Assembly: GCA_029948255.1 (NCBI GenBank)
Contig: JALIZF010001911.1
Span: forward strand, 1 to 64,000
Origin: Telmatactis stephensoni
Lineage: Eukaryota > Cnidaria > Anthozoa > Actiniaria > Isophelliidae
DNA length: 64,000 nt
Direction of reading: 5' to 3'
Made by a program: the position numbers and the translations under genes. Positions 58,801 through 64,000 of the stretch are shown one piece after another. Below the pieces are notes generated by a model that worked only from the letters and a program-made list of their open reading frames with translations, was not told where the DNA came from and made no database searches. How positions within the stretch are numbered: position 1 is the first letter of the stretch; the number at the start of each line of letters is the position of its first letter.

Positions 58801-60536
58801 CAGCCCTGAGTCATAGAACTTAAATATCACTTGGATGTTTTTTACAATGAAATGAAATAGTACTGCAATGGAGTACACTTCAATATATTTAGTCTTGAAG
58901 TAAATAGTGCTGTTAAATTAAGTAGCATTCATTTGAGGAGTTTGAAAAACAAGAGATAACTACGAAAGTTGAACATGTTGATGTCTCATGATGATCACAT
59001 GACATCCACTGAACACCCTTGATGGACAAGTCTTTATAACTCTCACCATTACAGGGATATGATTGCTGTAGTGCGTCCCAAATACATGTAACGGTGTGTC
59101 TCAATGTTATAGTACATTTTGTAGGCAGGGTGTTTCTTTAGTGTATTAAGCCAGTTCACACTCTCAGCCACCATTTTGAATTGCGACAAATGTGACAAAA
59201 TTTATAACATTATCTGGATCACTTTGACTTCATGTAACTCAGCTCAACATTGTTGGATTTTCAAAATTAACATTACATTTTTTCTCTTAGATCAACCCTC
59301 AATAACTCCCACCAACTTGAAGCGATTTTCATTTCCCTTCAGGTCGTTTTCTATATAATTCTACCCTTGATAACTCAAACTTTCAAGACATAAGTCAAAA
59401 CATAGATAGGATATTTAATTTATTTCAAAGCAACACAAACAACAAACCTGTTAGTTCATTCCTATAAGACCCTTTTTAACTTTTCTCGGTTTAAAACACA
59501 TTCAGCTAGTATGTTTTAATGAAAACGAATATACAAGCAAAACATGGAATTCATTCCCATCTCCTGAAAAATCGAACCTTTTTAAATTTCCCTTGGAGGT
59601 TCAAGTTATTGGGATTCTACTGTATAATGAAAATATGCAAATTAGCTCAAAATTATAAGACACATTTGTGAAAATTAAGAAGATTGACTCATAAAAGATA
59701 GTTAAAATACTTACATTATTGGCCCAGTCTGACAACTGGTATGCATGCCTGCTAATAATCAAAGTTTGAATTTTGAAAATCTAAGTAATTCTTATGGGAA
59801 GCCCAATGATCCCCATTTCTACTGATTTTGCTTGTTTGTCCCAATTCAAAATGGCAAATGACAGCATGAACTGGCTTATTTGTGGGATATGCAAGTGCAT
59901 TTTATAATAGTTTAAGACCTGGTTTTCATGAGTAATAGAGGCAGAAGCAATATACACAGACTCTGTAATATTAATGCACAATGTGCTCCATGTACAATCT
60001 TTCACCAAATCCAGTCACACTGAAAATACTTGCATATGTAGTTTCTGATAGAGTAAACTAACTCTAACGACTTGAGACTTACTATTACTATTCCCTAAAC
60101 ACTGTCTTGCTTGGGTATCAAGCTCGTCTTTTCCAATCTGTATAAAAACAACTGTTAGATGGTGCCAAGGAGGAGGACACAGACCACAATCACAGACCAC
60201 AATTACGTTCCTTGATCAGTTATTATATGACAGGTAACTTTAAAGCTTAAGTTAAAGTATCAGTTACAGTCAAATGCAAGAAGCGAAAATGTTTCTTTTC
60301 TTTCGACTTTTGGTATTAAACAAGTTTTAAACATTTTTTCGTGTTTTTGACGTTACCTTCTGCTTGTACCACGATTTCATCGCATTCCAATAGCTACAGA
60401 TTTAAAAGCGAAAGTCATCCATTAAGATACAACTTATAGAATCATTTTCTGTCACAAATCATATTACTCACGTCTCGGAATGATCTCCTAACGCTTCCAT
60501 AAGTTGTCGTCGACAAGTTGTGAGATCGGCCGCCAT
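52821..60536 (-). CDS. TADA1: TADA1, SAGA transcriptional adapter 1 (nine exons, 3' end not found)
   Basis: Exons on the minus strand: 60536-60472, 60393-60357, 60137-60083, 58391-58326, 57628-57528, 57402-57349, 55886-55743, 54309-54152, 52965-52821. They join in phase with GT/AG sites into 275 codons. Recognisable segments are the N-terminus MAADLTTCRRQLMEALGDHS, YWNAMKSWYKQK, NNFLLAILAKCQ, a lysine-rich linker, CSYDFMLPD, STYRLRDGHFRYA and ISSYDLRDALQ, in the same order as in vertebrate TADA1 (yeast Hfi1/Ada1). The protein is a histone-fold core subunit of the SAGA acetyltransferase coactivator. Vertebrate TADA1 is about 335 residues and continues after ALQ with one more exon. Here, reading on past GTGAAT gives only a short tail and stops at 52776. 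The exon 7 acceptor is ambiguous (55886 keeps phase 0). Confidence 0.85.
53125..53398. mobile_element. Foldback MITE in TADA1 intron 8
   Basis: Ends ACAGTCGATCCCGAAAAG and complement, with arms of about 65 bases including GTTGAAAAGA and ACAACAAAGTCATTTGCATA. Confidence 0.82.
54114..54167. repeat. 27-bp tandem duplication over the TADA1 exon 8 donor
   Basis: Two identical 27-base units each contain GAAAG followed by GTAAGA on the minus strand, so the 5' splice site of exon 8 exists twice. The upstream donor (exon end 54152) keeps the frame into exon 9. The downstream one (exon end 54125) would add GTAAGA and create an immediate TAA. Confidence 0.9.
54464..54677. mobile_element. Foldback MITE in TADA1 intron 7
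   Basis: Arms of about 75 bases with GTCCCCTTCACAGTTC, CACCATCTTGAAAGGTAGCC and GCATCGAAGCGAGA in mirror order. Confidence 0.85.
54730..54836. mobile_element. Small foldback in TADA1 intron 7
   Basis: Ends GGACAGCACTGTCTATTGG and the complement near 54818-54836. Confidence 0.65.
56077..56213. repeat. GTGTG pentanucleotide array
   Basis: About 27 perfect 5-bp units in TADA1 intron 6. It is stop-free in all frames of one strand (VWCG) and several of the other (TTPH), which produces spurious open frames. Confidence 0.97.
56265..56490. mobile_element. MITE in TADA1 intron 6
   Basis: Inverted ends AATAGACCATTTCACGGTTG and the complement, with about 65 matching bases per arm including GGCTCAACCTCAGCCTCGA. 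Confidence 0.85.
56637..56813. mobile_element. MITE with CAGGGGCAGA ends
   Basis: Ends CAGGGGCAGACCCAGG and a right end finishing ATCTGCCCCTG, with an inner inverted pair GGGGTGCACCA/GCGCACCCC. It resembles the GGGGCGGATCC family at 43193. Confidence 0.7.
58127..58260. mobile_element. Foldback in TADA1 intron 4
   Basis: Arms GAAGTTTCTAGGGTGTCATG and GTTTATCTATAAC in mirror order around a centre with ACGACGACC. Confidence 0.8.
58465..58809. mobile_element. Element with GGGCTGTCAAC ends
   Basis: GGGCTGTCAACTCTCC at the left and GGGGTTGACAGCCC at the right, lying in TADA1 intron 3 next to exon 4. Two similar internal segments contain CCCCCCTCCCCCC and AGCATGAAAAT. Confidence 0.6.
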
Positions 60537-60540
60537 CTTG
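60528..60540 (-). promoter_or_regulatory. YY1-like site over the TADA1 start codon
   Basis: CAAGATGGCGGCC on the minus strand matches the YY1 core AAGATGGCGGC and overlaps the ATG of TADA1. Such sites commonly mark the first exon of TATA-less housekeeping genes. Confidence 0.5.
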
Positions 60541-61108
60541 AAAATTCTTTTTGTTGAAACGAAATACTGCTGACACAAAATCGCTGACACATGGAACTGA
60601 TTTTCACACAGGTAGCCCAAGCTCAACTCTTGTAAAGAAGGTTATGAGTCGGGAATCGCTCAAAAAATTTTTCTCTTGTTTTAATGTAATTTGATTTGGC
60701 TGCCTGTGATTTTCATAACACAGGAGGACCATCACATACTAGCGATATTTAGTGATGGGCTCCTGGGGAGGATGTGCAGGGGGGGGTGTACCCCCTTAGA
60801 AGAGGCGACTTTGAGTCCTTTCATTCTCAATATTTGTCCCCCCCCAAAAAAAAAGAAAAACCTGAAGTCGATGCACTCACTCCTGAAGATAATCCTGGAT
60901 CCGCCCCTGCATATGAAGCCCTCTATGGCGTTAACAGCCGTAAAACGGTCAAAAGTCTAGACGTTAGGCGAAAAAAAATAATGTTTGACGTTCAAAAAGC
61001 AATGTCAGTTAATTATTAACTTTTCTGTTACAAAAAATAACGGGACGAAATTAACCGTAACCGTAAAAATCCAAAATAGGGAGCATAAGCAGGAGACATG
61101 ATATTCAG

Positions 61109-61246
61109 TTAGCCTCCTTCGCAGGCAACTCCATTCCGCGGGATTCCTGTGTTGGGTCAGAAAACCGGCCGGAGGGTTTCTAGTTTCCCTCTCCTCATTT
61201 TCCACAGGAAATCCAATAGAAAGGAGTAGCCTGCGGAGGAGGCTAA
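61109..61246. mobile_element. Foldback MITE
   Basis: Ends TTAGCCTCCTTCGCAGGC and the complement (GCCTGCGGAGGAGGCTAA). Confidence 0.8.
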
Positions 61247-61407
61247 ATATTCAGTATATGACTGCTTTGCAGTATAGTTCTTTATAGTGGTGTAGAGTTG
61301 AGAAGAGTATTTCGAACTATGACGTCATCTGTGTAGATAATGATTTATAATACTGAGCATGAAGGACTATATGACTACGACTATAAACATAGACACCATA
61401 GATTATT

Positions 61408-61547
61408 TAAGGGTCCGTTCACTTGAAGGCGAGCTGTCCCTGGTAGCAGGTATAACTCTTTTATTTTGTGTCCCTCAAGGAAAAGAAAACAAAAGAGTTA
61501 TCCCTACTACCCAGGGACAGCTCGCTTCATGTGAACGGGCCCTTAGG
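61408..61547. mobile_element. Foldback MITE
   Basis: Ends TAAGGGTCCGTTCACTTGAA and complement, with GCGAGCTGTCCCTGG and ATAACTCTTTT in mirror order. Confidence 0.85.
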
Positions 61548-62394
61548 CAAATAAACTGACCAGCTGGTCACTTCATTTAGAACCGTGCATGTGTTATTAC
61601 AGTAACGAGGATGCACAGAATACTCCATGCGTTTTGAGTGACCTAGCTCCAAAAATACGTTTTCAGTTAAAAGCAGCGATCAACAGCCTTACAGTCGGAG
61701 AACGGGATACACTGCTGCATGAATCACTCAATAATCAACTGAATTAATATTAATGTTGTACAACTACTACGTATTTCAGAAAATATAGACTTAAAGAAAC
61801 GACGCAATAATAACTACTATATACGCGCGAGTTGAGAATAAAAGGGAGACAAACACCAATTGCAAGTGATTGTCAATTACTTCAGTGAAAAACGGTTATG
61901 GAGATCGAGGGAGGGGGACGGGTGGGGGCACTGGAGGGCGTAGTATAAGAGCACGAAAAAACAGTAACGAAAATCTTCAAGATTTCCGGGAATTTTCAGA
62001 CATGTCCAATACACACGAATCGAGTCGATTCGTAACCGGTGGTTTACGATTCGTAACAGATCGTGAACCTCATTGATATGCAGAGATTGCGAATCTTATT
62101 AATATGCACTGTGAATCTTATTTATATGCACAAATTGTGCATATTTATATATCCTCTTTATAATAAAATTAAATATTCTAATTAGAATAAGATATCAATT
62201 GCCGCTTATGTGTGGTCTTCCTGTGGTTCTTATCTCATTGTACACACCACCACCACTGCTTGGTCACCCTGTGGTTATTGCATTCAGGGCCATCAGGGCC
62301 CGGGCTGTAAATCGTACGATTCGTGTCGATTCGTACGAATCGTGAATGTTCTTTACGATCCGTGCATCTTATTAGTCGATTCGTCGATTCGTGA

Positions 62395-63330
62395 ACATGA
62401 TATCAACTACGAAGCGAAGCTGTCTGGATTACTATGAATATATTGTTTTGTCGTTTTCAAAAAGCCCATTCAGAGATTCATTAATTTGTGTTCTAACTCC
62501 AGCGACTAAATAAAGACTTCATTGACATCTAAACCGGTCATTCCAAAGTAATATTCGTAGAAAAGCAGTCACTGATGATCGATTCGTGAATTTGATATCT
62601 ACTACGAAGCAAAGCTGTCTGGATTACTATGAATATATTGTTTTGTCGTTTTCAAAAAGCCCATTCAGGGATTCTCTAATTTGTGTTCTACATGACACCA
62701 GCGACTGGATAAAGACTTTATTGACATCTAAACCGGTCATTCCTAAGTGATATTCGTAGAAAAGTCACTGATTATCGATTCCTGAATTCAGAAATTACAA
62801 CGAAGCGAAGCTGCCACATTACTAAATAAAGTCTTCATTGAGATCCAAACGAGCCATTCCACTAAAAGTGCTGATATTCGTAGAAAAGTCAGGGCCAAAC
62901 TAAATTTTGTGTATTGCCGTTTTCAAAAAGCCTCCTGAATTTGTGACACCGAATCATTGCCTCAATCAGACGATCTGTAGGCTTATTGTTTTGTCGTTCT
63001 CAAAAAGCCAATTCTTGGATTCTTTAATTTGTGTTCTAACACCAGCGACTAAATAAAGACATGATCATGACATCTAGCTAAACCGGTCATTCCAAAGTAA
63101 TATTCGTAGAAAACTGATCACTGATTTTCGATTCCTAAATTTGAAATATTACAACGAAGCGAATTGAAGCTGCCTGGAACTATGATGACAACAATATTGT
63201 TTTGTCGTTTTCAAAAAAGCCCATTCTTGGATTCTTCAATGTGTGTAAACACCAGCAACTAAATAAAGACTTCATTGAGATCTAAACCAGCCATTCTAAA
63301 GTGATATAAATATGAAAGCCCCCTGAATTT
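62395..63330. repeat. About 190-bp tandem repeat, five diverged copies
   Basis: Each unit contains ACGAAGCGAAGCTG, TTGTTTTGTCGTTTTCAAAA, AGCCCATTC, CAGCGACTAAATAAAGAC, AAACCGGTCATTCC and ATATTCGTAGAAAA in this order. Copies begin near 62410, 62600, 62800, 62980 and 63150, with deletions in the later ones. No coding frame. Confidence 0.75.
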
Positions 63331-64000
63331 ATGACAGATCATTTCTGGGCAAACAAATTAAGGCAACATTTTAAATTGTTTTCAGTCTTTTTGTCGTCAA
63401 TTTCAAAATGTTCATCTGATTGATCACCATTTCTAAATGTTTTAATGTTTTCTAATACTTAAAACAGTGGGGGTATGTTTTAACGCTTTCTCGACCCAAA
63501 CTATTGATGAAAAAAGTGTTTATTTGTGAAAAGCTATCACCATTGTCCAAAAGGGGAATCAACCGCATTCAACGCACCTCCCTTGGATCCACCCCTGTAA
63601 AACCATGCAAAACTACTATAAACCACTACTTTAATATCAGAGTTCTTTATTATAATATCAACAAATGCATTTCTCAATAAACAAACAATACATGCTACAA
63701 TAACTTATTTATTTATCAAGATGAAAGACTAGTGGTCATATTTTTTGAATTAGCTGTTAAATGCACATTTAGTATATTTTTACAAAATGAGTTCTTTTGA
63801 AGTCAATTAAGGGGCTAAATTTATTGTTGAAAGTGATAAAATGACATACAATCCAATTTTCATCTTGGTCATAAATACATAAACAAATGCAACTCTATTA
63901 CCAAAAAAAAAAATTATTTTATTTTTTATCATTATGATATGAAGCTAATTTATATTTTAAAAATCATAAACAAATTGGAGTATTTTTTACAAATACAATC
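63331..64000. other. AT-rich end of window, no gene
   Basis: Very AT-rich. The only notable item is a fragment of the GGATCC-type MITE near 63560-63600 (CGCACCTCCCTTGGATCCAC). Confidence 0.5.

Larger units (their letters stand above)
60600..62394. other. Intergenic, MITEs only
   Basis: Contains a degraded GGATCCGCCCC-family element at about 60751-60910 and two foldbacks. Several GATTCGT motifs occur between 62020 and 62400. No exon recognised. Confidence 0.5.

Overview
The window looks like nuclear DNA of an anthozoan cnidarian, most likely a stony coral. It has intron-containing animal genes (CMTR2, a PIM-type kinase, TADA1), an intronless RING/B-box/NHL gene of the kind that is expanded in corals and anemones, a tRNA-headed SINE, CR1/L2-like LINE remnants, and very many short foldback (MITE-like) elements in AT-rich sequence. 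The taxon is inferred from this combination; no marker gene proves it.

Layout. Positions 784-14232 (block A) and 28797-44733 (block B) are two copies of one segment in the same orientation. Each copy holds, in order, the 3' exons of CMTR2 (cap-specific mRNA 2'-O-methyltransferase 2) with a 15-bp minisatellite in the intron before the last exon, a TRIM-NHL gene, a tRNA-derived SINE and a LINE reverse-transcriptase scrap. Block A keeps open versions: CMTR2 exons 2151-2690 and 4174-5222, and TRIM-NHL 7307-9571. In block B the CMTR2 locus is complete in layout (exons at 23472-24173, 28321-28537, 30119-32719, 33949-34994) but damaged. A 2.05-kb DNA transposon with 8-bp target duplications sits in exon 3, exon 4 has two frameshifting indels and a stop, and the residue I align with the first catalytic lysine is glutamate. 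The TRIM-NHL copy (39240-41251) has lost its filamin repeat in frame and carries a one-base frameshift.

Between the blocks are nested MITEs (15062-15599), a palindromic array of tRNA-like units flanked by a 14-bp direct repeat (16089-17647), and an eight-exon PIM-family kinase on the minus strand (22781-19056). The kinase lies head to head with CMTR2 exon 1, with about 690 bp between the start codons.

After block B, 44734-52800 is mostly transposon debris and microsatellites. From 60536 down to 52821 on the minus strand lies TADA1, a SAGA coactivator subunit: nine exons and 275 codons can be followed, and the expected last exon was not found. The end of the window (60600-64000) is intergenic, with foldbacks and a roughly 190-bp tandem repeat at 62395-63330.

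No operon-like or defence system is present. The main interest is the record of duplication, transposon insertion and gene decay, four TTAA-targeting foldback elements, and the composite tRNA-like array.
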